From Pandoraea thiooxydans (GTDB lineage Bacteria > Pseudomonadota > Gammaproteobacteria > Burkholderiales > Burkholderiaceae): a stretch of DNA of 64,000 nucleotides. The stretch covers positions 496,001-560,000 of the forward strand of contig NZ_CP014839.1 in assembly GCF_001931675.1 (NCBI RefSeq), written 5' to 3'. The stretch's first letter is position 1; the number at the start of each line of letters is the position of its first letter. This document shows, piece after piece, positions 53,194 to 62,189 of this stretch. The notes below the pieces were generated by a model. It did no database searches, was not told the DNA's origin, and saw nothing but the letters and a program-made list of their open reading frames with translations. A program made the position numbers and the translations under genes.

Positions 53194-55067
53194 CGACGAT
53201 TCCTTGCGAGAGGCGCGAAGTGGAGCCACAAATCGAAAAAGACTTTCGGCACAACCATCTTCAGCTTGTCCAACCGCTTGACGAGCTGGCCGACGCGTTC
53301 CAGATGCTCGGGATTGCGCGCCGCCGCCCGCATCAACTGTTCGAACAGCGCGTCGCTGCCGTCGAAGCCGAACAAGTCGGAGACTTCGTTGGCATGACGG
53401 TCGGCGTGCAACACCCGGCGTTTGTCGGGAGACGGATCCAGCAGCATGCGCACGTAGTTGAGGAACTTCTCAGGCGTGTCAACGAGTTCGCGCACCACGG
53501 CGTCCTCGCGATTGACGCCAGCCGGCAGGACTAGACGCGCCTGGATGACCAGCGATGCCTTGACGTCGCTGTCTTGCCCGCAGATTTGTAGCGGCACGAG
53601 CGCGCTCAACTGCGTCAGCGCGAGATCGTTCCATTCGACGCCGCTCAGCAGCGGCTTCCAGACGCCCAACCGGCTCAGCAGGCCAACATTCACGTGCAAG
53701 CCGTCCGGAACGTTAGACAGCGCGAAGTTCGTCGCCAGCACGAGACGATAGCGGCTGGTCTGGTCCCCGCGCGCTTCGAGCTTCCAGTCGGAGGCGATCA
53801 AGCGGTGCGCAAGCATGCGCAGCTTTTGGCGGTCCGACTCCTGTTCGCGGACGTCGAGCGGCGTGAACGTGTGCGGTACCACGAAATGGTTGCCTTCATC
53901 GCCGGTCCATTGCCGCAACAACACGTCAATGCCGACCTTCGCGTCGGCGCCGCTCAGTCGCAACATGAATTCGGTGTTGCGTGGTGTGTCCGCAAGCGAT
54001 CCACCCAGTGCGGCAATCGTCGCGTTCGCCGAGCCGAGGTGCCAGTGCGCGGTCTGTCCGCTACGGCTCACGATCAGCTTCGCATGAAGATTCTGGCTGC
54101 GTGCGTGTTCCTCCTCGCGATGCTCCTCGCCATCGACAATGCGATCGTTCAGCGTGTAGCAGTCCCAGTCCGAGAGTGCCTGCTGCCCGAGCGCATCCAG
54201 CGAGTCGCTACGGCTCAGCAGCATGCGCCTACCTTTCACATCGCTGCCAAGCCAGTCGAGTGCCTTCTTCTCCGATGCATCGAGAAACGGCGACACTACA
54301 AGCAGATCGTCCTTCGCATCGCCGAAGTTCAGCGGAGTGCCAAAGCGATCGTCAGGTTCTGCGATGTGCGCACCGCCGCCAGGCAGCATGCGAGGGTCGC
54401 GGAACGGTTGCGGTGGCTGCCATTGCATGCGCCGCAGATCGCGGATCATCGATTTCAGCGGCTCGAAGCCTGATGCATATGGTTCCAGCGATTCGACGAA
54501 CAACGCAAGCGCGTCGTCGCTGCGCGCCGACTCGCCCGATGGTTGGCCGTCGAGGCTTGCCGTCAAATCCCAACTGCGGTCGAACGTCAAGTTGCGGCTC
54601 ATGACGAGCAGCCGGTATCTGCGCTCCGGGTCGGGTGTGGTTGATCTGCGCCAGTCTTTTCGCACGTAGCGTAGCAGCCATAGCTTCGGATGAAACGACG
54701 AAAATGCCGCGCTGCGCTCGCTGTCCTGCACGGTCGGCACGATTGGAGCGAGCATTGGCTCCAGCAGACCGAAGAGCCGGTTGAACTCCAGTGGCACGTG
54801 GATGTTGCCGTTCTGATAGAACACCTTCAGCTTGCCGCCCAGTTGGCTGATCGCGTCGAGCAGCGCGATTTTCTCACCGGCGAGCTCACCTTCGAGCGTG
54901 TTGCCGAGCACCAGCGACACGGGCAGCACCAGCAGTGCGTTGAGATCGATCGAATAGGTAGTTGCAATTGCAGCGTCGAGCTCATACGCGACGCCGCCGG
55001 TCTCGTCAGGCGGGGGAGGCCGCAGCAGGTGACCGTAGTCGCAGCGACTGGATGCGGGATTCAGCAT
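53190..55067 (-). CDS. PLD-fold (phospholipase D-like) nuclease
   Basis: A 625-aa protein with two PLD half-motifs: FHPKLWLL (HPK at 126-128) with SRNLTFD (157-163), and LHAKLIVS (HAK at 328-330) with GSANAT (345-350). The classic HxK-N arrangement in both halves is conserved; the aspartate that often follows HxK is absent, which is common in nuclease-type members. A C-terminal region (residues ~400-625) is unlike PLD and may bind partners. GGGAGGGG precedes ATG 55067; the start overlaps the DUF6361 stop by 7 bases and the stop overlaps the helicase start by 4. The tight packing argues for a complex. PLD-fold nucleases occur in DISARM (DrmC) and related systems. Confidence 0.85.
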   Translation of the reverse strand: MLNPASSRCDYGHLLRPPPPDETGGVAYELDAAIATTYSIDLNALLVLPVSLVLGNTLEGELAGEKIALLDAISQLGGKLKVFYQNGNIHVPLEFNRLFGLLEPMLAPIVPTVQDSERSAAFSSFHPKLWLLRYVRKDWRRSTTPDPERRYRLLVMSRNLTFDRSWDLTASLDGQPSGESARSDDALALFVESLEPYASGFEPLKSMIRDLRRMQWQPPQPFRDPRMLPGGGAHIAEPDDRFGTPLNFGDAKDDLLVVSPFLDASEKKALDWLGSDVKGRRMLLSRSDSLDALGQQALSDWDCYTLNDRIVDGEEHREEEHARSQNLHAKLIVSRSGQTAHWHLGSANATIAALGGSLADTPRNTEFMLRLSGADAKVGIDVLLRQWTGDEGNHFVVPHTFTPLDVREQESDRQKLRMLAHRLIASDWKLEARGDQTSRYRLVLATNFALSNVPDGLHVNVGLLSRLGVWKPLLSGVEWNDLALTQLSALVPLQICGQDSDVKASLVIQARLVLPAGVNREDAVVRELVDTPEKFLNYVRMLLDPSPDKRRVLHADRHANEVSDLFGFDGSDALFEQLMRAAARNPEHLERVGQLVKRLDKLKMVVPKVFFDLWLHFAPLARNRR

Positions 55068-56326
55068 GCGAGCCCCTCCCGAATGTCCGTGAGGATCTGC
55101 CTTGCCTGCGGCCAGCGATATTGCAGCGTAGAGATGCCGACCCACCCGGTGTCCGCGGGTAGCGAGCGTTGCAAGAGCGAACGGTTGCCCTTGTTGGCGT
55201 CCGCTTGTTCGCGCACCAGTGCATCGAGCCGTTCTGTGGGCGTGTTATCGGCGCTCATGGATTCGTGCCAACGCCGAATGAAGCGGCGTGTGTTGGTACT
55301 GACGCCAACCTGCAACGCGATGGACGGCGATAACCATTCGTCGACGGTCTTGGCATTAAAGAGATCGTCGTCTATCGCTTCGGCGCGCCAGTCGTCGAAT
55401 TCCTGACTCAGCTCTTCGGCACGCTCAATCTGTTCGAGCTTCATCGCTATCAGATAGTTGAATCGCAGATGTGCGCCGAGAAATGCCTTGCTGAATCGGG
55501 CGGCATTGCGCGCGGTCGTACGGCAGATCTCGGACACTTGCGGTAACGCTTGAAGAGCGTGGCTGAGCGCTTCGAAATCTTCGGCGCCGAGTATTGTGCC
55601 GTCGCGAAACAGATCCGTGTTGATCAGTTGAGCTGGGACGCTGTGCTTTAGCGCTTCAACGTAACGGAGTTTGCTGTAGAGCAGTTCGGCTTCCGGGCGC
55701 GTCAGCCCGATCCGAATGTCTTCGTGCCAGTCGCGGCTGCGGCGCGGCACGGTGGCAACCAGGTGCCGGCGCTTCATCACATCGTCGTCTTCGCCGCTGT
55801 CGAACTCCGCGCTGTCGCACAGCAGACGGTCGGCCGTTTGCTGTTCGCTTGCGCTGCGGCAGAATTCGGCGATCGACAGCTCGGTATCGACGAGGCCGAA
55901 CTTGCGCAGGCCGGTCCAGTATGCCGACGACGGCCGCCGCGAAGCTCCGCCCTTGCCGACCCGCTCTTTGCCGATGATGCCAACCGGAAACGGTTCGCCT
56001 CGTTCCGTCTGATCCGTCTCGTGATTGTGTACTAGCCGTTCGGCCAGATGGTCTTCCGATTCCTTCAGATACGACTCCAGAGAGCGGCGGCGCCGCTCCT
56101 TCGGCGTCAGCGCCCAATAGTCGGCGAAAATCTGCGGCACGGTGACAAAATATTTCGCCCGCGTCTGAATTGTCGAGAAGCCTGGGAAAAGACTATCGGA
56201 GAACGCGTCGCGCAACTGACCAATACCGAGTTCGTCGAGCGTGCCGGCTTCACTCAACAGCGCAAGGACGCCGTTCACCCTTTCGCGGTCGGTCGAAGAG
56301 AAATCAATCCATCCAACGCTGCTCAA
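55061..56326 (-). CDS. DUF6361-family protein
   Basis: A 421-aa protein of the DUF6361 family, starting MSSVGWIDFSSTDRERVNGV. Its middle has AKYFVTVPQIFADYWALTPK and GIIGKERVGKGGASRRPSSA; the rest is mostly helical and charged, with no enzyme motif that I recognise. Start TTG 56326 has GGGAGG 4 bases upstream. It heads the operon DUF6361-PLD-helicase, with its stop overlapping the PLD gene. DUF6361 proteins are known from genomes as partners of such genes, but their role is not established. It may be the target-recognising or regulatory subunit. Confidence 0.85.
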   Translation of the reverse strand: MSSVGWIDFSSTDRERVNGVLALLSEAGTLDELGIGQLRDAFSDSLFPGFSTIQTRAKYFVTVPQIFADYWALTPKERRRRSLESYLKESEDHLAERLVHNHETDQTERGEPFPVGIIGKERVGKGGASRRPSSAYWTGLRKFGLVDTELSIAEFCRSASEQQTADRLLCDSAEFDSGEDDDVMKRRHLVATVPRRSRDWHEDIRIGLTRPEAELLYSKLRYVEALKHSVPAQLINTDLFRDGTILGAEDFEALSHALQALPQVSEICRTTARNAARFSKAFLGAHLRFNYLIAMKLEQIERAEELSQEFDDWRAEAIDDDLFNAKTVDEWLSPSIALQVGVSTNTRRFIRRWHESMSADNTPTERLDALVREQADANKGNRSLLQRSLPADTGWVGISTLQYRWPQARQILTDIREGLAC

Positions 56327-56729
56327 TACGCCTCCCGTGACAGATCGTTATTCAAGTTAAGACAGCTCGCTGGCCGATCCACTTATGGTCAATGCGGCGA
56401 CGTAGCTGCATCGACGAAGAGGATCATGTCGTGGGTACTGACGCGCGTAACAAAGCACAAACCGGCCCAGACGATTACTCTTCCCAGCTACCGCAAATTT
56501 CTATGACCACTCGCTTTTATTGAATTCAATTTTCTTGCCCTGTAGCATTATCTCTGCTCTCAACCACCGTTACGTTGCGAAAGCATAGCCGTCGATGTTT
56601 GCGGTGGGAAATTGTAACTCTAGTTGTTGGGTATTGGGGACGGCCTATCGCGCTGTGCGGTGAAATCTCTGTAAATCTCGGGACAAGACGTGTGTACGGC
56701 GTTGATGCTGGATGCGGTCGGAACACCCG

Positions 56730-56831
56730 CACCAAGGTCTGGCTATTGCGCCGCCTACCGTAGTGTTCGTAGGCCGTCTTGGAGCTAGAGTGACCACATA
56801 GAGCTGCTATGAGCACCAGATCCTTGAGCGT
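56730..56831 (-). pseudogene. Tyrosine-recombinase C-terminal fragment
   Basis: A short in-frame stretch carries LVLIAALCGHSSSKTAYEHY, which resembles the box II region of phage-type integrases (the conserved H...T...Y-H region) and is followed by GRRRN. It starts at the IS256 end (56832), so the integrase was probably interrupted or deleted by that insertion. It is too short to be certain. Confidence 0.4.
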
Positions 56832-57343
56832 GGGTGTGTCAGAAATTCCGTGTTCAAGGCAGGTTGAGTAATCACACGGAAGGCCGAACAAATCGATCCT
56901 GATAGAGGATAGCGAATTGGTTCATGGCAGCTTTCCAATCCTTGGTGGCGCGCCCCCAGTCGGCGGTGATATTTCGCAATGCCAGCCAGATGAGCTTCGT
57001 CGCGGCATCATCGGTCGGGAAATGCCCTCGCGTCTTGATGATCTTGCGCAGTTGCGAGTTGATATTCTCGATGGCGTTCGTAGTGTATATAACCTTGCGA
57101 ATATCCGGCGGAAACGCGAAGAACGGAATCACACGATCCCGGACATTCCGCCAAGCAGCACTGACCGTTTGGAACCGTTGGCCCCACGGCCCTTCGGCAA
57201 ACGCATCGAGCTCCGCCTGTGCGGCTTCGGCACTCGGTGCCGTGTAAATCGGGCGAATCGCGGCGGCCAATGCCTTGCGGTCCTTCCAACTGGCGTAAGC
57301 GAGACTGTTGCGGATCAGATGGACGATGCAGGTTTGCAGGGTG
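56832..57343 (-). mobile_element. Second IS256-family remnant, 5' end of transposase missing
   Basis: Its left terminal repeat begins GGGTGTGTC at 56832 and runs through CCGTGTTCAAGGCA, matching the surviving end of the first copy at 31318. Transposase codons for residues corresponding to LIRNSLAYASWKDRK to the C-terminus (DRFVRPSV, stop at 56872) are intact. Homology to the 30234 copy ends abruptly at about 57343. The N-terminal two-thirds is missing, so it cannot transpose alone. Confidence 0.8.
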
Positions 57344-57523
57344 TCAAACGCAACGGCGGGGAGTGCGCGCAAGGCAGCTCGCGGGTACTGATGGTCGCCG
57401 TCGTCTTCGCCGGCGGAACCGTTGGGGCCGAGCCACTGCCGGACTTTGCCCTGTTGTCCACATTATCTTGACGATCGATGACGGCGCCGTCGAAGACACC
57501 ACCCGGTTTCGCGTTGGTGTTTG

Positions 57524-57910
57524 TCAACTCATGTGCGATCTTGCTTCGACGTAACGCCCCATAAAATACGCGCTTGCCCAGGCGCAACCCAGCAGCACCA
57601 ACGATATGGCGTTGAGCCAGTCGCTAGTCCACAGAAATGCCGCGATCCCGCCGAAGGCAATGGTAGGCAACAGGATGAGCGCGAGGATAAGTCCCAATAT
57701 CCCCCATATTTCGCATATCGTGATGAAGTTGATGATCAGGTAACTGCCGGCGAAGACCAGCGTGATTACCAAGTACGCGATGGCCGCCATGCGGGTTGTT
57801 CGCCGAATGAATGCAAAGGGCGCGATGAGGATCGACGCCGCGAACGCGAGCGCGGAAAGCATCCACAAGCTGTTGACAATCCACAGCCCGATCAGAGCGA
57901 GCATATTCAT
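57524..57910 (-). CDS. Four-span membrane protein
   Basis: A 128-aa protein that is almost entirely hydrophobic, with about four membrane spans (segments starting LIGLWIVNSLWMLSALAFA, LVITLVFAGSYLIINFI, LGLILALILLPTIAFGGIA and ISLVLLGCAWASAYF). GGGAGAACGCAC precedes ATG 57910. It has no recognisable catalytic residues. Together with the smaller membrane protein at 58183-58434 it lies just inside the tRNA fragment, as in many integrated elements. Confidence 0.6.
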   Translation of the reverse strand: MNMLALIGLWIVNSLWMLSALAFAASILIAPFAFIRRTTRMAAIAYLVITLVFAGSYLIINFITICEIWGILGLILALILLPTIAFGGIAAFLWTSDWLNAISLVLLGCAWASAYFMGRYVEARSHMS

Positions 57911-58182
57911 GTGCGTTCTCCCGGCGCGCTCGAATCATCTTACCCATGCGAGTTCTAACTAAGCGGTGCCTGGCGCAGGATACCTTTACAGATGCTTTGA
58001 TCTCTTCAGCGCCGGACATGTGAGAAATATTGCGGCAGCACCGGGCGCCGCTCCTGCAGGCAATACGCTTATGCGATCGGCGTGGCTCGTTGCCCACGAG
58101 CCCGCGTCGATTGAAAACACAGTCAATTTCGAATGCCAGTCGTTACAGCTAGCCGATCAGTCGGCTGCACCCCTTTCCCGTG

Positions 58183-58434
58183 TCACTGAAAGTCGGCCTT
58201 TTGCCCTTGGGCTTTCAGAATTGCATCGATCTTGGCCTCAAGGCGTAGGTTTGTGCACCCGATGAGATACGCGAGACAATAGATATTCACGAATGGGACG
58301 ATGCAGAGGATGGTCCAACGAAATACAGGTCGACCTTTATCTTTCGCCAAATAGTGACCAACGATGCCGAATACCAAGGACATCAGCAGCAATGGAACGA
58401 ATGACATAAGAGTAGCTTCCGGCGTCGTTTCCAT
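58183..58434 (-). CDS. Small membrane protein
   Basis: An 83-aa protein with two membrane spans (FVPLLLMSLVFGIVGHYLA and WTILCIVPFVNIYCLAYLI), separated by a basic KDKGRP loop, and a cytoplasmic helix. GGAGATCGT precedes ATG 58434. The family is not one I recognise. It is next to the 128-aa membrane protein in the same orientation, but about 270 bp apart, so shared transcription is uncertain. Confidence 0.6.
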   Translation of the reverse strand: METTPEATLMSFVPLLLMSLVFGIVGHYLAKDKGRPVFRWTILCIVPFVNIYCLAYLIGCTNLRLEAKIDAILKAQGQKADFQ

Positions 58435-58619
58435 ACGATCTCCACTAACGATTTTCGTTTAGTTAAATGCGCCCGCCTTCAGATCATTTGATCTGCCCCG
58501 TTCACTAGTACCAGCCGGGTTCTAGCAAAGTCCAATTATGAGACTAACCCAAAAAACTGGGCCAAGCAAAAGTAGAAAAGTCCGGCATGATTCAACCGTG
58601 AAGCGGAAGAGGTCATGCC

Positions 58620-58708
58620 ATGAAGAAGAGCAAGTTCACCGACGAGCAAATCGCATGCGCGTTGAAGCAGGCGGAGCTGGGTACGCCCGTAGCGGAGGTC
58701 TGCCGCAA
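58620..58708 (+). pseudogene. IS3-family OrfA N-terminal fragment
   Basis: ATG 58620 opens MKKSKFTDEQIACALKQAEL, followed by PVAEVCRK, the standard IS3-family (IS407-type) OrfA helix-turn-helix start. The sequence diverges after about 30 residues. It is a truncated insertion with no transposase. Confidence 0.75.
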
Positions 58709-58925
58709 GAGTACAGACTTACCGTGCGTAGCCTGAAAACACTGGTGACCGCGTTTTCGGACGTGGGCGACCACCTTAAAATCTGTGCCATAGTCAAAAT
58801 AAAAAATAAACTAAATCAAAGGCTTAGTATTTTTTTGGCGAAGCTGCTATGGCACAGCGTTGCACACACAAACCTATGATTCGCTTACATTTTCAATCTT
58901 CATATGTATAGATTAATAGCCTATC

Positions 58926-58953
58926 GGGGGTTCGAATCCCCCTCTCTCCGCCA
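58926..58953 (+). other. tRNA-Ser 3'-end fragment, probable attachment site
   Basis: The 28 bases read as a tRNA T-arm (GGGGG TTCGAAT CCCCC) followed by the 3' acceptor strand TCTCTCC and GCCA. The sequence before 58926 does not fit a tRNA, so only the 3' part is present. Integrases of the tyrosine type target tRNA 3' ends and leave such a duplicated fragment. No second copy was seen in the window. Confidence 0.7.
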
Positions 58954-58984
58954 CTTTCCCCATAAGGCTTTGCGGCCGATCGAT

Positions 58985-59745
58985 TTTAGGCGCTGTGCCA
59001 TAGGTCGTTCATCGCAACGGCTTTACCCGCTCGGGTTTGCGTCTTTAGAACTTTTCTGTGCACGCGGTGTGGGACGACTGCCGCAGCACGATGCCACAAA
59101 GCCCGCCATGTCGTAGTTCTTGTCAGCCCAAAGGTGATGAGCTTGTCGGCAACAAACGCCGCATCGGCGTGCATGTCGGTGCCGGCGGCGAGCTAGGCCA
59201 TGCCGGCTATCGGTCAGCACATGCCCCTAATAGCAAAGCACTTCGCCGATGCCGCGACTCTTGCGAAACAAGCGGGCTTCGCTGTCCGTGCTCGATTCAT
59301 GTGGCTCGTTGCTGCGTTTCTCGCCGTGCCAACTCTCGCGCTGGCGAGTGGTGCCCTCTGGCGATGTGTCGTCGTCCGACTGGTCTTTGCGCACGAAGCG
59401 CCTCTGTCACGCCCAAGCCGGAATCAGCGTGTCGTCCGTGCTGAAATGCTCGCCAGAGAGCAGACCGCGCGCGTGGTCTCAACCGTTTCGCTAAACAAAC
59501 TGACGATGAGGTCATGAACCAGTAAACGGTCGAGGTTCTTGCTGAAGGTCGAGTGGTCCCACGTGCCATCGTCCATCGCCAAGCCGACGAACCAGCGGAA
59601 CGGCATGTTGCAGGAGATTTGCTCCACCAGCATGCGTTCGCTGCGAATCGAATACATCACTTGCAGCAACACCGCATGAATCAGCTTCTCCGGTGCGATG
59701 CTTGGCCGCCCGCCTTTCGCTCCGCTCTCGTGCGTGCGCCTGGAT
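58985..59745 (-). pseudogene. IS5-family transposase remnant
   Basis: The N-terminal part of an IS5-type transposase is visible: GGRPSIAPEKLIHAVLLQVM, YSIRSERMLVEQISCNMPFR and WFVGLAMDDGTWDHSTFSKN, followed in other frames by LSGEHFST and ADKNYDMAGF. Frameshifts and stops interrupt it, and no inverted repeats were found. It sits between the tRNA fragment and the MBL-fold gene. Confidence 0.75.
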
Positions 59746-59775
59746 GATGCGTGCGGGAGGTATTTCAACGGCCTG

Positions 59776-60537
59776 CTAGTGGTGCTGATGTCCGCACTTG
59801 CCTGAGGTGCATGGATCACCCGCCAGTTTTGCCAAAGCGTGGGCATGGCGCAGCACCTCGCGAACGTCCAGTGGTCCACCATGGCCCATATGAAAACGCT
59901 TGCCGCCACCGTCCACCATCCGAATCAGTTCACGCGATACAGTGGCGGGATCATCTTCGAACGGCGGGCGAATTGCCCGCCCCTTTCGGATCACACCACC
60001 GATAAGGATGCCTGAGGCGATCAGGTCGCCGACCATCATGTCCTGGGACGACAACTCCACGGCAATCGAGCCGGGCGTATGGCCGCCAGTGTGCCGCACG
60101 ATGCCGTCAACCCCGAAGTCGAGCAGGTTCACCGTGTGGCCGTTGGTCATCATGATGTCCGGGACAAAGCCGTCGTATGGTTCATGCGGAACTGGCGTCT
60201 TGAGAAACAGCTTGCCGACCCAACTCGTCGTGCAATAAGTCATCGGCTCCTTGCGGCTGTAGAAATCCGCGTCGTCCCGATGCGCCAGAATGGGCGCGCC
60301 CGACAATGCGCGCACGCGTGCCGCGCTGCCGGCGTGATCGGTATGAGCATGGGTGACAACGATCAGCTTGATGTCGCGAAACGTCAGGCCGTGTTCGGCA
60401 AGAGCCTTGCCGATCTTGGCCTCCGATCCGGGAATGCCGGTGTCGATGAGTACGCAGCCTGCCTCGCTGCGGATCAGATGGGCGTTGACCATGCCGAAAG
60501 GCAAGATCGGAATGGCAATGATCTGGGTCTGAAACAT
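59776..60537 (-). CDS. MBL-fold metallohydrolase
   Basis: A 253-aa metallo-beta-lactamase-fold enzyme with THAHTDHAGS (metal-binding HxHxDH), VLIDTGIPGS, GIVRHTGGHTPGSIAVEL and DMMVGDLIAS (third metal ligand region) and a late MGHGGPL. Two metal sites are complete. AAGGA 8 bases upstream supports ATG 60537. It is the last gene of the operon HD-hydrolase-hydrolase-MBL. It probably hydrolyses a small-molecule ester, lactone or thioester; the substrate is unknown. Confidence 0.88.
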   Translation of the reverse strand: MFQTQIIAIPILPFGMVNAHLIRSEAGCVLIDTGIPGSEAKIGKALAEHGLTFRDIKLIVVTHAHTDHAGSAARVRALSGAPILAHRDDADFYSRKEPMTYCTTSWVGKLFLKTPVPHEPYDGFVPDIMMTNGHTVNLLDFGVDGIVRHTGGHTPGSIAVELSSQDMMVGDLIASGILIGGVIRKGRAIRPPFEDDPATVSRELIRMVDGGGKRFHMGHGGPLDVREVLRHAHALAKLAGDPCTSGKCGHQHH

Positions 60538-60603
60538 GGGGATATCCTTAGAGATGCAGATGCCCGCCCGCCACATGCGGGTTATCGGGTAATGGGATCC
60601 TTG

Positions 60604-61416
60604 TCATTGCTGCCATGCCTCGCGTTCTCCGCTGCCAGCGATCAACGGCGTGGCAAAGTCCCGGATCAACGCTGACAGCTCGCCTGGCGCTTCCAGGGGC
60701 GAGAGATGGCCAATGCCCGGCAGAACGTGCAAAGTGGCGTGCGGTATGCGCGTCATCAACTCCTGCTGTAGCACCGTAGCTGGATCGACCCGGTCTTTTT
60801 CGCCTGAAATGACGAGGGTCGGAACGCGGATCAGTGTGGCTTGCGCGCTGATGTCTTCCTGGCTGGCGGCTAGCGGCCATGCCGCTTTGGCAGCGGGCGC
60901 TCCTTGCAGACTGTCCTGCACGACTGTTTCCAGATCGTCCGGCTGAAGAGGGCTGGCCGTCAGCATCTGCTGGACCGTGGCCAGGACGCTTTCCCGGCTG
61001 TCATAGGCCTTGACCATGCTTTGCCTGATTTCAAGCGGCAGGTTCATCGGCGATGGCGGTGACGGCGCCACCAGAACCAGTCCTGCCAGTCCGGCCGGGT
61101 GGCGCGACGCCAGTAGTTGTGCGACCTTGCCGCCCATCGAATGCCCCACCAGGATGTAACGGCCGAGGTCCAGGCCGTCGATCAGCCTTTGGGCATCATC
61201 GGCCAGCGTGTCCAGTGTATAAGCGCCAGATGGTTTGTCCGAGCGGCCCCAGCCACGATGATCGATCGCGATGCTGCGAAAAGCGGGCGTCAGGGCCTGC
61301 ATCACATGGTGCCACGTGCGCGACGAACCACCCCAGTAGTGCAGGAATACGAGGGGCGGTGCGTTTGTCCCGAGATCCTCGACATGTAGTTTGACAGCGT
61401 TCGATAAGGTGTTCAT
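60604..61416 (-). CDS. Alpha/beta-hydrolase
   Basis: A 270-aa alpha/beta-fold hydrolase: an oxyanion region VFLHYWGGSSRTWHHV, IAIDHRGWGRSDKP, the nucleophile elbow GHSMGGKVAQLL (serine ~102), and the late acid/histidine ISGEKDRVDP and GIGHLSPLEAP. AGGAGC 7 bases before ATG 61416 sets the start. It is in the same operon as the smaller hydrolase upstream and the MBL gene downstream. The likely substrate is an ester or epoxide; none is specified by sequence. Confidence 0.88.
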   Translation of the reverse strand: MNTLSNAVKLHVEDLGTNAPPLVFLHYWGGSSRTWHHVMQALTPAFRSIAIDHRGWGRSDKPSGAYTLDTLADDAQRLIDGLDLGRYILVGHSMGGKVAQLLASRHPAGLAGLVLVAPSPPSPMNLPLEIRQSMVKAYDSRESVLATVQQMLTASPLQPDDLETVVQDSLQGAPAAKAAWPLAASQEDISAQATLIRVPTLVISGEKDRVDPATVLQQELMTRIPHATLHVLPGIGHLSPLEAPGELSALIRDFATPLIAGSGEREAWQQ

Positions 61417-61468
61417 TAAATTGCTCCTGGTGCCGACTGGCAGCACGGACGTCGCGGATGCGGTGATG

Positions 61469-62146
61469 TCAGGCGGCAGCCTGAAGGATGAAGTCGGTGA
61501 CGACGGCGGGATGCGACAGCATCGGCACATGACTGGACGCAACACGCCTGATCGTCGCATTCATGCGCGCGGCCATGCGTTCCTGCTCCACACGCAGGAT
61601 GGCCTGATCTTCCTCGCCAATCAGGTAGAAAGTTGGACGGCTGCGCCATGCGGCCTGTGTCAGTGTGCCGCCGAGCGCCGCGCCATTGATCGGGCCTTGC
61701 GTGGCATGGACCACCGTCTGCTCGACGGGATCGAGATCTTGTGCGAACAGGGTGGCGACGCCCTTGGGCGTGAGCGACAGGAAGCCTTGCGCGTCGGGCC
61801 TGATCTCGTCATTGAGCGGGGCTGCCTCGAACTGGGCGAAGAGCGATCCGGCGGACTCCCCCGCATCTGGCGCGAAGGCATCGATGTAGACCAGTCGTTT
61901 GACCTTGGCGGCGTTGCCGGCCTGGCCGATCACGGCACCGGCATAGCTGTGCCCCACCAGAACCACATCTCCCTGCACCAGCGCGATGGCACGTCCTACC
62001 GCCGCGACATCGGCCTCGAAGCTGGTGAGGGGGAGCTGAACGGCAGTGACACTCATACCCTTTGCGGCCAGCAGCGGAATGATCTTGGCCCAGCTGGAGC
62101 CATCGGCCCAGGCGCCATGTACGAGGATGACGTTAGAGATAGTCAT
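61469..62146 (-). CDS. Small alpha/beta-hydrolase
   Basis: A 225-aa hydrolase with VILVHGAWADGSSWAKIIPL at its start, the nucleophile elbow VGHSYAGAVIGQ (serine ~86), VYIDAFAPDAGES and the late FYLIGEEDQAI and SHVPMLSHP, giving a serine-aspartate-histidine triad. It resembles the salicylate-binding/methyl-esterase-like bacterial group. AAGGAG 7 bases before ATG 62146 supports the start. The gene lies 43 bp downstream of the HD-domain gene and 52 bp before the next hydrolase. Confidence 0.88.
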   Translation of the reverse strand: MTISNVILVHGAWADGSSWAKIIPLLAAKGMSVTAVQLPLTSFEADVAAVGRAIALVQGDVVLVGHSYAGAVIGQAGNAAKVKRLVYIDAFAPDAGESAGSLFAQFEAAPLNDEIRPDAQGFLSLTPKGVATLFAQDLDPVEQTVVHATQGPINGAALGGTLTQAAWRSRPTFYLIGEEDQAILRVEQERMAARMNATIRRVASSHVPMLSHPAVVTDFILQAAA

Positions 62147-62189
62147 AGTATTTCTCCTTGAAAATAGTGTGCGGTGAGGGAAAAGGTAG

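Noticed and set aside
55656-56117. Alternative open frame inside the DUF6361 gene
   Set aside because: It is a shadow frame; the DUF6361 frame has the family pattern, a GGGAGG site and gene overlaps.
58926-58953. Complete tRNA-Ser gene
   Set aside because: Only the T-arm and 3' acceptor strand are present; the preceding bases do not form the D-arm or anticodon arm.
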